Source of the DNA: Beta vulgaris subsp. vulgaris | Taxonomy: Eukaryota; Streptophyta; Magnoliopsida; Caryophyllales; Amaranthaceae | DNA length: 64,000 bases | Reading direction: 5' to 3' | NCBI RefSeq assembly: GCF_026745355.1 | Contig: NC_079206.1 | Span: 35,159,872 to 35,223,871, forward strand | Shown here: positions 23,335 through 34,216 of the stretch, in pieces | Position numbering within the stretch: position 1 is the stretch's first letter | Layout of the letters: each line of letters starts with the position of its first letter | Notes under the pieces: model-generated | What the model was told of the DNA's origin: nothing | The model's database searches: none | Seen by the model: the letters and a program-made list of their open reading frames with translations, nothing else | Translations under genes and position numbers: made by a program

Positions 23335-24431
23335 TAGGATCCGCTGAAAACAGCTCTAAGTCTGAAAACCGAAAACAAGGGTAACTTTTACCACTTTTAG
23401 GGTAACTTTATATACTTTAGGGGTAACTTTTGCCTGTTTTAGGATAACTTCATTATATTAAGGATAACTTTATATATCCCCAGGGTAACTTTTTATATTA
23501 TAAGTGTAACATTTAGTACGTTTAGGATAACTTTATTATGTCATAATTAATTTTCATCTTTCTAGGGTAATTTTGAGTATTATAAGCGTAACTTTTAAGT
23601 CTTCAACAAATCTACACCAAAATCCACCAAAAATTCACAAGTCGAAAATCAAATCACCGACAACTTTTAATTTTCCCCCACCCTCTTCTTCAACTTTCAT
23701 CTACTTCAGCCTTCTCTTTCTTTCTCAACTCTCATAATCAAAAATCTGGTGAAAGAATAATATCAATTGAGCTGAAAATGGCGAATTCAAAAGCTAAAAA
23801 TTTGAAACACAAGCGAATTCTCAAACTACTAGACCAGAATTGACCATCAATTGAACTGAAAATAGTGAATTCAAGAAATTCAACCTTAAAATGCGAAAAC
23901 ACAAACAATTCGTCAAACAACTAAAGCAAATTTGAGCAAAAATAAGCTAAAAGTAGCAAATCGCAAGTTTAAAGAATGAGTAATATGAAGGAAGAAAAGA
24001 AAAAACTAATCGAAATCTTGACAGAATTTAATCCAAAACCGAAAAAATGAAGAATTATATAGCAAAGTTTCATAGAAAAAGAAAGAACCTTTCAGCGGAA
24101 GAGAGATTGAGAGAAATGTAATCAGAGCAAGCGAACTAAAGAGCAGAAACAATGACTTTCCTTGCTTCCATTTTTGCGAGCTATGTATGTTTTCTCTCTC
24201 CTCCTTTCTGCAGAATGGAAGGGGTTTTTTATGAGGTGCGGGATAGAGAAAAGGAGGTCGGCTTGGTTAACGGTTTACGACGGTCGGCGGTCGACGGGAA
24301 GGTAAAGATACTGAGGAGAAAGGGCGTATGTCGTTAAATCATGGCCGTCCAAATATTGTTTTATAAATCCGACGTCTCAGATTAACTGTTTTCAGTTTTC
24401 AGCTTAATTGTTGTTTTCACAAGATACCATT

Positions 24432-24480
<49 letters not shown>

Positions 24481-25839
24481 GTGAGTTTATATGAGAATGC
24501 ATACTTACATGAGAAATGAGAATGATATTGACGTGCTATAACTCTTATGAATAAGTGATGTAACTCTAATGAAAGAGTGATATAACTAAAAAAAAAAAAT
24601 AATATTAGAAAAAAAAAATATTCAAAATTTGAATTTTTTTTGGCTCTAAATTTTTTAAGTGGGTATAACTCTCATGAACAAGTATTGTCACTCTAATCCA
24701 ATCCTGTCGTTGAGATTCATTCTCATTTCTCATGTAAAGAGCATTTCTCGTGTGATCTTGCCTATATATATATATAGAGGAGGGCTCTTGTAAGAACACC
24801 TCCTCTATGTGAGAACAAATCTGGACCTTTGGATCTAATCTAATCTAACCTTCCTAAATACACTTATGAGTAATGACATTTTTATAATTTAGTTTAACCC
24901 TTACCCCTCCCCCCCTTCTTCCCCACCCCTTTCACGCTACCTTTGGATCTCTCTCTATCTTCTCTTTCTCTCTCCTCTATATCGTCGTTCATGGAGTTTT
25001 AGTTCTTCAATGTTTTAGTTCGATTATTTGCGGATTCCAAACTATTTTTTTCCATACAGTGTGTTGGTTACTATGATACAACAGAGGGTCACTATGATAT
25101 AGCAGAGGGTTGTGTTGTTTACTATCTATGATACAGTAGAGGGTCACTATGATACAGCAGAGGGTCACCATGATATGGAAAAAGTAAATATTATTTTTTC
25201 TTGACTAATTTCTTTAAACATGTGATAGATGGGTTATTATGATATAACACATGGTCACTATGATATATTCTCATAGTTTTGTAGGCTTAGTTGCTCAATG
25301 TCATTTTCTTGATTCTCGTATTAATTTTCTTCAATTTTAGCTTGAATGGACAAAAAAAAAAAAAACAGCTCGAACACATATGACATATAGTGACTGTTAT
25401 AGTTTTTAATGTAATCCTAGAATGTCATGATTTTCAAAGAACAAGTTCAGCGCGTGAAAGAGAGAAAAAGTTGCTTGATACAGTAGAGGGTCACTATGAT
25501 ATAGCAGAGCGTCACCATGATATGAAAATAGTAAATTATTTTTTTTTTTCTTCACTAATTTCATTAAACATGTGATAGATGGGTTATTATGATATAACAC
25601 ATGGTCACTATGATATTTTCTCATAGTTTTACAGGCTTAGTTGCTCAATGTGGTTTTCTTGATTCTCTTGGTAACCTACGGATGAGATTCATTCTCACAT
25701 AAAAAAGTGTGGTTATCTCATAGTTTTACAGGCTTAGTTGCTCAATGTGGTTTTCTTGATTCTCTGGTAACCTACGGATGAGATTCATTCTCACATAAAA
25801 AAGTGTTCTCACATAGGGACCTATTCTCACCGGATCCCA

Positions 25840-25900
<61 letters not shown>

Positions 25901-27993
25901 CACTTGTTAATTAGAGTTATACCCCCTAAACAATTTTGAGCTGAATTTTTTTTTTTTCAAATTTTTCCTTCTTCTAATATTCATTTTCTAGAGCTACATC
26001 ACTTATTCATATATAAGAGCTATATTGCGTAAAATTCATACTCATATTTCTCATGTAAATATGCATTCTCATATAAGGTAAGATGAAGGGGACTCAATTG
26101 AGGGGATGAACGGAAATCCTCAAATGAGTCCTATGAGGTTTGATCCCTAGCTAGACATCAGAAGGATGAGGTGCGAAGCAATGCCACTATTCCGCTATCT
26201 CAACCTCCAAAAAAAATAAAATAAAATGATAGTATGTATTATACACATATTTGATACACAATATATATGTGATCCATAACTAAATTTGTGGTTATCTAAA
26301 CAATTTATAATAATTAAAATTCAGTCAAATTACCTTGCTCAAACAAGTAGTGAGTAAATGTTTGTGAAAGGGAGGGAGTATCTGATATCGTCCCCATGTT
26401 CCAAAAATCATGACTACATTTGATATATGCATCATATTTTAAGAAGAAAACATTGATTTACTGTGTAAAAGATGTTCTTTTTAATTGGATGTGCATTAGC
26501 GATACAATATGGACGGGGACTCGTGATGTATGCAAGTTCCATAAGATAATCTTTTCAGCATTTCGCTTCAAGTCTGAAATATGCTGCTAACAATCTATGT
26601 TATCTGTAAACACAGGGTGCTGCAGTAGGCTCTCATAAAGGAAATTGTCGCATGTACAGCATAACCGGTATGAGCTGCTATGCTTCCCTGCATGCTGAAC
26701 AGAACATTAACTTGTATAAATAGCTCCCCACACGAACCAAAAACTCATTCATACGTTTGGAAATTCTTTGGTAATACAGATGGGAAATTAAATCAAACAA
26801 TTCAATTTGATATCCAGAGCAAGAAAAAAGGAACTCCAAAAAAGATAACTGGTTTTGAGGTATCCCTTTCTTCTATTTGTTTTACGATATCCATTATACA
26901 CTCATCAATTCCAGGCATGGTTAAATATATTTGCGAACATATTTCTTATTTTTGAACAGTTTAACTCGGAAAACCCAAATGAAGTTCTTGTAACTTCTGC
27001 GGATTCAAGGATACGAATATATGATGGCTCAGATGTCATACAAAAGTTCAGAGGTATATTTTCCCTATGGTGTGAAAATCTTCATGTTACTACATAATCT
27101 CAGATATTCACAGCAAATGCTAAAAGCACTGACCACATCATTCATAAATGACAGGATTTAGAAATACTAGCAGTCAAATTGCTGCTTCTTTTAGCCCAGA
27201 TGGAAAATATGTCATATGTGGTAGTGAAGATTCAAATGTTTATGTATGGAAGCGGGAAGAGCACCGAAATGGTAAAACCAAGACCATAACTGACACGAGT
27301 TCCTACGAGCATTTCCAGTGTAAGGATGTATCCGTGGCAATTCCATGGCCCGGTAGTGTAAAGTTTGATCCTCCCACCATACAATTGCACTCCAAAAAGA
27401 ACACAAAAAAAGCACTTGCCTCTGCCACGAGTTCACCCAAGAAAGAAGACTCAAATAAGAACAACAAGAGCCAACTCCCTCCGTTGCCAAATCACAAGAA
27501 AAACAACAATGCGGGAGAAAAGACTGTCAACCACGATAGCAATATGAGCAACAGCAACAATCAAGAGAATGCAAGCAGCAGCAGCAACAATAAAGATGAT
27601 TATGACAATAACAAAAACAACCACCGCAGCAACAATAATAACAATAGTGAGAACATTGTAGATGGTGAAAAGGCTCCTGATAGCCCAGAAGCAGATCCTG
27701 CACAAATCAGTCGTACAGATTCAGGGATAGATGATTCCTTCAACTCCTCTAGTGGACGATCAATTAGATACGGCGACTCACCTTCAATATCTTCCAACCA
27801 TTCTGCGTCGCCTTCATGGGCTTCGGGTTGGTCGTGGTTTGATGGGGGTGCCAGTCATGGAAGCGATACCATGCAAGCTCGAGCATGGGGATTGGTCATT
27901 GTTACGGCAGGGCTTGGAGGAGAGATAAGGGCTTATCAAAATTTGGGTGTACCGGTTAAGGTTGGGCGTCAGTCTAATCTGTTTATGACATGA
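20916..27993 (+). CDS. WD40-repeat protein, WDR44-like, seven exons
   Basis: Proposed exons: 20916-22700, 22824-22917, 23028-23185, 26616-26667, 26780-26859, 26960-27053, 27155-27993; all introns are GT-AG and phases join to one frame of about 1033 codons. The N-terminus is acidic and serine-rich with a proline patch ([14 protein letters not shown]). A conserved middle reads [22 protein letters not shown] repeats follow from about residue 462: [32 protein letters not shown] joined to [26 protein letters not shown]...[42 protein letters not shown] and [20 protein letters not shown]. An Asn-rich linker occupies about residues 845-925. This order fits the plant WDR44-like transducin family, a scaffold class of mostly unknown partners. 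The start is the first ATG of the long open exon and gives the acidic N-terminus. Confidence 0.9.
23297..23332. repeat. (TA)18 microsatellite, intron 3
   Basis: An uninterrupted TA run that directly abuts cassette A (TAGGTAGGATCCGCTGAAAA). Confidence 0.95.
23333..24433. mobile_element. TA-bounded cassette A in intron 3
   Basis: It lies exactly between two TA runs. The left end GGTAGGATCCGCTGAAAACAG and right end CTGTTTTCAG...TGTTTTCACAAGATACCA are partly inverted copies. The first 250 bp carry about ten GGGTAACTTT/GGATAACTTT words. A 100-bp internal repeat (CAATTGARCTGAAAATRG) occurs at about 23763 and 23853. There is no coding. The arrangement resembles Micron-type elements, which sit within (TA)n arrays. 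Confidence 0.5.
24434..24477. repeat. (TA)22 microsatellite, intron 3
   Basis: An uninterrupted TA run separating cassettes A and B. Confidence 0.95.
24478..24762 (+). mobile_element. TA-bounded cassette B in intron 3
   Basis: It begins GAAGTGAGTTTATATGAGAA and has repeated ATGAATAAGTGATGTAACTC-like words and a poly(A)/poly(T) centre. The same sequence occurs in inverted orientation at 25900-26085 (cassette D). It is bounded by TA runs on both sides and has no coding. Confidence 0.5.
24777..25843. mobile_element. TA-bounded cassette C with internal duplications, intron 3
   Basis: It lies between a short (TA)7 run (24763-24776) and a (TA)28 run. Its right end is GTGTTCTCACATAGGGACCT..ATTCTCACCGGATCCC and its left end has GTAAGAACACCTCCTCTATG. 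Inside, TCACTATGATA(C/T)AGCAGAGGGT recurs many times. A block of about 140 bp at 25125 is repeated near 25478, and a block of about 95 bp at 25619 is repeated at 25714. The small ORFs here come from these repeats. Confidence 0.5.
25844..25899. repeat. (TA)28 microsatellite, intron 3
   Basis: The longest TA run of the window, between cassettes C and D. Confidence 0.95.
25900..26085 (-). mobile_element. TA-bounded cassette D, inverted relative of cassette B
   Basis: Its reverse complement starts CTTATATGAGAATGCATAT and goes on to ATGAATAAGTGATGTAGCTC, following cassette B closely. It is bounded on the left by (TA)28. No TA run follows on the right, so its outer edge is approximate. Confidence 0.5.
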
Positions 27994-28364
27994 AGTGATT
28001 TTTTTGTCTAAGCATTTTTATTTGATTGTTGAGTACATCATTTTGGGTCGAAACAGATGATCCCAAAATTAATCTTTGTTTGTTGGATTTAGGGAAGAGG
28101 TACGGTTAAGAATGTAGATATCCATAGAAAGCATATACTGTTTTCAGATCGTGTCAATCATCAGTAAGGCATGGATAATCTCTGTAAAGTAGTAAGGTTG
28201 TAGGACTGACTATAGTTTTGTTAGAGATGGACTAATTTCTTTATCTTTTTTCTTGATTATAATGAAATGAAACTAAATTTTTCAGCAAGACAAATGTCAA
28301 AACCAATCAAACTCGTCTTTGTGCATGCGCCTATATCATAGTACTTTTCCAATTAACTTGGCGG

Positions 28365-28524
28365 TGTTAGAATGAGGAATACTTCCTTAGCGAGCCTATG
28401 CTTATTATTCAATATTCATCACATATATATTAAAGTACAAAGATACCTAATTACCATAAATACATTAGGTTAATTATGTATACAAAGATACTACATATAT
28501 TTATAATATATCTACTCTAGCGCA
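28365..28524 (-). repeat. 3' LTR of nested host copia element
   Basis: TGTTAGAATGAGGAATACTT through CTACTCTAGCGCA matches 52852-53004 nearly throughout. TG...CA ends on the plus strand. The pair delimits a minus-strand copia element of about 24.6 kb including its nested insertions. LTRs of about 155 bp are short for copia but not unheard of. It lies about 370 bases past the WD40 stop codon. A clean target duplication was not found. Confidence 0.75.
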
Positions 28525-29905
28525 CTGTAAGTATCTATTTTACGTATATTTTATTCACTTCTATTATCACTTATGGGTTAAAATACGAGACTTGTGATAT
28601 ATTTTTATCTTATATTTTGACACTGGCAGAAATAAACTATTTTGGTAACGAAGTTGATTAATATATGAAATTGACTCTCTTTGTGAATACTATATTTTAG
28701 AGCCATTGATCTAGTACTATATATGTGTGTTGTAGGTATAATTTGCAAAAGAAAAAGGAAAGAAATTAACACAACAGCAAAGAAGCCTACTAAATGATGG
28801 AGTTGGGCAAATTACTAAAACAAAAAGAAAAGAAAACGTGGTGCTGGGCCGAGAAAGAACAAGGCAGCCACAAGAGGGATTTGGTTTTTAAAGAAAAACC
28901 ATCAAGCAGTATTGAGGCAGAAATAAAAAAACAGAATACTGCATATATACACGGAGGGAACGAAGTAGAGTGACGGCAGACTACGAAGAAGAAAAAGGAC
29001 GAAGAAAACCAGAAGCAGCAACGCAGAGAGACGAGATCAGACGCGAGATGCCAGCGCGGGAGCAAGGGCGTTTCATCTGATTCTTCATACGAATCTGGAG
29101 TTTCCTTATCTCTTCTCTTCGTTTATGTTATTGAATTCTATTAATTACTATGTTTAATTTCAGATTATTATTCTCAATTGTTTGGGTTGATTTAGTTGTT
29201 ATGTCTAGTTAAATTTTCATGTTCTAGGACTAGATGTAGTCTTTTAATTTTCTGTCAATGAATTGAATTATTGTTTTGGGTTTATCTATTTCAATTGCAA
29301 TTTGATAATTTTGGTTTGATTTCGTATAATTGATTTGGCCAGTTGATTATATGTTTAAGGTATTGGATTAGTAGCGGGAGTGAACTTTCAATATTAGTTC
29401 GTGGAATTATCAAAGTCAAGTAGTATAATTTTAGGAATAGTTATACACTTGGGGTGATCGTTTACATGAATTCTTGTTCGTAATGAGTTTATGGTAATGT
29501 TTACGACCACGAAAGTAGGCGTAAAGTTATTATAAATATACGTTTTCTACCTTGGAAGAGGAGATAATATAAATTAGGAAATTTGATCATTGCAATACAA
29601 TAGTCTTTAACTCAGCAATTAGTTTGACTTCATTGTAGAAAGTAATTGGCGAAATCTAAGTCCTGGAACTGTTGCTCATATTTGATTCTTACCCCTTAGT
29701 GTTAGAATTAATAGTAGTTTATATTTTTTTAGCTTAGTTATTTTCACTACTCACGTTACCGGAATCGTCTAAATAATATTAGATTTTCTTAATTTGGTAG
29801 TTGACTATAGACCTCCATGTGGAAAACGATATCTTGCTTACCCTATATTTATTTTAATTGACCCGTACACTTGCGGTATTTTAAGGTACATTTAGGACCG
29901 ACCAC
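28525..29905. other. Unassigned sequence between copia RNase H and its 3' LTR
   Basis: No ORF of note. It is too long to be the copia 3' UTR, as the RNase H C-terminal coding ends near 29905. It contains a purine-rich, CG-containing leader-like part (about 28930-29060), an intron-like T-rich part, and ACCCGTACACTTGCGGTATT near 29859. Possibly a separate nested insertion whose ends I cannot define. Confidence 0.35.
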
Positions 29906-29998
29906 GCACCCCGCAGTTGGAGCAGGAGAAGGGAAAATACTCAAATTGGAACGAAAATCTATAAGCAAGGGTTGAGGAAGGCCCTTGGTGTCGATATC

Positions 29999-30553
29999 TA
30001 GGGGTGAAAGTTCGGTGTGCGGTTTGGATTAGGGCCTAATCCAATCCGATCCGAATAAAATTTGGATTTCAATTTTTCAATCCGAATCCAAACCAATTAG
30101 GGTTTGAATCCGATCCAATCCAATCCAAAATTTTATATTCTAGATTGGATCCGATCCGAAAATCTGCTTTTTTTAAAAAATCTAGTTTTTCGGTGAAATA
30201 AATTAGCACAACAGGAGCCTAGTAGATTTAGGAAATGAGGAATTAAGTGTAGTTAGTGTTTTAGGGGAAGGATTGAAGTGCTATGTGCATTGGGCTATGG
30301 AGTAGGTTTTTTTATAATATAAAATCAGTTAAGCACTTAAATGCAATCCAGATACATATACAAGGCATATTGCTATTTGGTTATATTGATTTTTGGATCC
30401 AATTACCCTCAATCCAATCTGATCCGAAAATCCAATTTTTCAAAAAATCTCAATCCGAATCCAATCCGAACACAGTTCGAATCCGTTCCAAATTACTAAT
30501 TCGGATTAGATTGGATTGGATTTTGGATTTTATCCGAATAACTTTCACCCCTA
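29999..30553. mobile_element. hAT-type MITE in copia RNase H
   Basis: TAGGGGTGAAAGTTCGG at the left and CCGAATAACTTTCACCCCTA at the right are terminal inverted repeats. Flanks TCGATATC (29991-29998) and TAGATATC (30554-30561) match at seven of eight. The interior is full of AATCCAATCCGA words on both sides, typical of hAT subterminal repeats. The RNase H reading resumes on the other side (ACGGATATC|GATATCGACACCAAG). Confidence 0.8.
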
Positions 30554-30793
30554 TAGATATCCGTAAATTGGGCGGAAGAAGGCATATGGAGCACACGAAT
30601 ATGACCAAGAGCAACCTTCTCACGAACAAAATATATATCCATTTCCAAATGCTTTGTACGCTGATGCTGAATTGGGTTATGAGACATGTAGTATTATCAC
30701 AATAAACAAATGTAATATGTGGCCCGCTTGAGCAAAAAATCTAACTCGAGAAGAAGGTTGAGAATGGAGGTTGTTTCAGCAACCACATTAGCG

Positions 30794-31080
30794 CAGAGCT
30801 GATTAACTAAGCCCGGCCCGACCCGATTTTTGGACGGGTTTTGGATAGAATTTTTTGGCTCGCGGTTGGGTTCGACCCAATTTTTTTTTTGGGCCGAGCT
30901 TTGGGCAAGCGAAAAATGACTTTTTAGTCTCTTTTTTTGGCCCAGCCCAATTTTGGCCTGAAAGCCCGCTCATTTTGGTCCGAAGTAGCAGGTTTTGGGA
31001 ACAAAAATTTAGCCTGAATTTTGGCCTGGCTGGACCAATGGGATTTTTTTTTAGGCACGGCACGACCCATGATCCCCTCT
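30794..31080. mobile_element. hAT-type MITE, GGCCCG/GGCCCA-rich
   Basis: It starts CAGAGCTGATTAACTAAGCC and ends ATGATCCCCTCT, imperfect inverted ends. It is flanked by ACATTAGCG (30785-30793) and ACATTAGTG (31081-31089). It interrupts the RNase H reading between VTNV and NVVAET. No coding of its own; ORFs across it read repeated GPAQ/WAGP words only. Confidence 0.7.
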
Positions 31081-32260
31081 ACATTAGTGACACCCAGATA
31101 TTCAACTTCGGCACTAGAATGAGACAAGGTGGCTTACCGCTTACAGGACCATGAGATAAGATTATCACCACGAAACACACAATATCCCGAAGTAGAGCGG
31201 CGAGTATACGGACAACCACCCCAATCTGCATCAGTATAGGAAACTAAACCCAAAGCCGGGGTGGAGGAGAGATACATGCCATAATCAAGCGTCCCTTTCA
31301 GATAACGAAAAACACGTTTGAGAGAATGAAAGTGAGGCTCGTGGGGTGCATGCATAAAGAGACATACCTGCTGGACGACATAGGAGATATCAGGACGAGT
31401 GAAAGTAAGATATTATAGAGCCCCAACAAGTTGGCGATAAAGAGTAGGATCATCAAGAAGCTTCCCACTACAAGCACTAAGTTTGGACTTAGTATCCACT
31501 AGAGTAGTTGTTGACTTACAAGAAGAGATATCGGATCAAGTAAGAACCTCCTGCGCATATTTTCGCTGACAAAGAAACATGTTATTATGGGTACGAGTCA
31601 CCGAAATACCCAAAAATAAGATAAAGGACGAAGATCTTTCATTGCAAACTCGGAACTGAAGAGCAATGATACGAGTCCCGAGAGCATCAAACGAACATGC
31701 AAGAATAATATCATCCACATATACGAGAAGATAGGCGGTATCACATCACCGATGATGAATAAATAAGGAAGCATCACTGTTGTTGTTCATAAACCGAAAG
31801 AAAGAATATAAGAAGCAAACCTCCAATACCGAGCTCGGGGAGATTGCTTCAAACCATAAAGGGATTTGCGAAGAAGAGAAACATGTTTAGGCTTGTCTGG
31901 ATGAACAAAGTCGGGTGGTTGATGCATGTAAACAATCTCCTGAAGATGACCATGAAGGAAAGCATTCTTTACATCAAGCTGATGAATAGACCATTTACGA
32001 GAAATGGCCAAACACAAGATTGTACTAATAATGATGGTAGGCCGCACCATCGGACCAAATGTCTCACCACATTCCACCTCTTCCTCCTAACTCTTACCAT
32101 TTGCCACCAAACGGGCCGTGTGGTGCTCAAAAGTACCATAAGACCGCTATTTATGAGTAAAGACCTATAAACAACGAACACCATTTGCATAAGAAGGACG
32201 GAGAACTAAATCCCAAGTACGAGTTTCGATCATAGCATTATATTAATCACACGTGGCATC

Positions 32261-33136
32261 TAGGGGTGTAAGCGGACTACGAAAAGTCCAAAGTCCAATC
32301 CAATCAAGTCCAAACTTGTCGGACTGGACTGAACTGAAAATTTTTCGGACTGGATTCAGACTCAAATTTTCGAGTCCAAATATTTTTGGACTGGATTTGG
32401 ACTCATCCCTTTCGAGTCCAATAAGTCCAGTCCAGTCCAAAAATATTTTTATATATAAATATATATTTAATACATATATAATGTATATATTAAAAAAATT
32501 GATACTGTTTTTAAAATTATTGGAGTTTTCAACCTTCCTTCTCTAAATATTTCAACTGGCACCAAACAATTTTACTTAGCGCCAGACTATTACACTTAGC
32601 TCCATTTGTTAAATAAGTAAATTATACTAGCAAAACTGCATTAGTAGGCTAGCCGACTAATTCTATCTCACTTCACTCCTCAGTCCTTACTACTGACTTC
32701 CTCTTACTCTTCATTTTCTTTCTACCTCGCTGTCTCAACTCTCGCATTCTCTATTTCTCCCTCAGATTAATTCTCAGTCTCTCTGATTCCTCTCACCTTA
32801 GATCAAGGTAAGCATCTAATTCAACTTTTTATTCATAGTATTTTACTTTAAATTAAGCATTCAATCTAATTTTTGGATATTGATAATTGAATCAGATGTA
32901 AAATGCTCAAGCATCTCAAAAAACGTTGTGAATCATTGAATCTAAATCGGGAAAAAAGATATAATAATCGGACTGGACTGGACTGGATTCGGACTCAAGA
33001 AAAAATTATCGGACTGGATTGGACTGGACTCAAAAAATATTTGGATCGGACTTGGACTCAATTTCTCGAGTCCAAAAGCTTTGGACTGGATTTGGATTTG
33101 GCAAGTCCAATCCAGTCCAATCCACTTACACCCCTA
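32261..33136. mobile_element. hAT-type non-autonomous element with exact 8-bp duplication
   Basis: It starts TAGGGGTGTAAGCGGAC and ends CACTTACACCCCTA, flanked by exact GTGGCATC copies (32253-32260, 33137-33144). Both arms are made of GGACTGGACT/AGTCCAATCC words for 150-200 bp. The centre is unrelated CT-rich sequence with a leader-like look (about 32660-32800). No transposase. Confidence 0.85.
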
Positions 33137-33144
33137 GTGGCATC

Positions 33145-34216
33145 TACCAGTTAGGGTCTTGGAGAGCAAGGGTAGGAGAGCGAGGAAGTGGAGAAATTTT
33201 AGGTGTAGAGAAAGTAAAAAGAACAAGACTATCGAACTTGGAATTAGGCTTAAAAATTTCGAAGTGGGCTCGAGTCTGCAAAGGATGGACTGAGTGAGAG
33301 GAAGAAAGGGAGGAAAATGGGCCTAGGGCAGCACTAGTGGGCACAGGAGAAGGAGGAGGGGAATTTGGGCTGGGCCGCGGATCTGGAGAAGAGGGAGGGG
33401 AGGGATATGTGTCTAGGCCAGGTTAAGTGGAAGGAGAGTTTGGGCCAAAGGGGCGCGGATCTGGAGAAGAGTGGGAGGAGGGATCCAATTAAGTGTCATT
33501 AGGCACAGGGGGCCCAATACTCCCGACGCTAGGGGAAGGAGTTGGACCTTGCTGAACAGATCCAAGTGAAGAAGGAGAGAGGGACCCAAGAGAAGGAGAA
33601 TTAGGCAGAATTAGAGGGGGTGGTGTGTGTGTGTGGACTCAGGTTCAATATCAAGCAACTCAAAATCAGTAGTATTAGGAGTGTACCGAGCTGAATAAGG
33701 AAATTGAGTCTTGTCAAAAATTAGATGATGAGAAATGATGACTTTATGAGTTACAAGATTAAGAAGGGACTTTGTTAAGACACCGATACCCCCTATGAGA
33801 GTGAGAATACCCAAGGAAAATGCATGAACCAGAACACAGACTCATATTGTAAGGAGAAGTAGATGAGAGATTAGGGTAACAAAGACACCCGAAAGTACGA
33901 ATATGAGTGTAAGAAGGGACTTTGTTATAAAGAATGTGCATTGGAGTAAGGTTATGGAGAAGAGTAGTAGGTTGAATATTAAGTAAATAAATTGCCATAT
34001 TCAATAATTCAACCCAAAAAGTAGGAGGAAGAGAGGTATGAAATAAGAGACAACGATAAATGTTATTAAGTGTGCGAATCATACGTTCCGCTTTACCATT
34101 TCGAGGGAACGTATTAGGACAAGAATGATGCCAAATGATGCCATGGGTAAGGGAAAACAAAGTGAAAGGGGCGTTATCATATTCACGACCATTATCACAT
34201 TGTAAAGCTTTAATAT
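33145..34216 (-). pseudogene. pol: Nested host copia pol: integrase C-terminal half and linker
   Basis: The minus strand 34247-33759 reads IKALQCDNGREYDN, then HGIIWHHSCPNTFPRNGKAE, RMIRTLNNIYRCLLFHTSLP, FWVELLNMAIYLLN and FGCLCYPNLSSTSPYNMSL. The Asp and Glu of the catalytic triad region are visible (CDNGREY; NGKAER). The segment 33150-33650 is a Pro/Ser/Gly-rich linker before RT with stops. The N-terminal half of integrase lies beyond the CACTA insertion at 34217-36049. Confidence 0.85.

Larger units (their letters stand above)
29906..32260 (-). pseudogene. pol: Nested host copia pol: RT and RNase H part
   Basis: Minus strand, interrupted by two hAT-type insertions. RT: MECGETFGPMVRPT, QLDVKNAFLHGHLQEIVYMH, SLYGLKQSPRARYW, and YVDD near 31710-31721 followed by IILAC. 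RNase H: YLKGTLDYGMYL, SYTDADWGGCPYTRRSTSGY, SSAEVEYLGVTNV, then past the insertion NVVAET, and HNPIQHQRTKHLEMDIYFVR. After the second insertion it ends DTKGLPQPLLIDFRSNL. Scattered stops and shifts are present. Reading across both insertions restores continuous domain order, which shows they came later. Confidence 0.85.

Noticed and set aside
27451..27705. Hydrophobic Ile/Val-rich minus ORF as membrane protein
   Set aside because: It is the reverse of the Asn-rich codons of exon 7.
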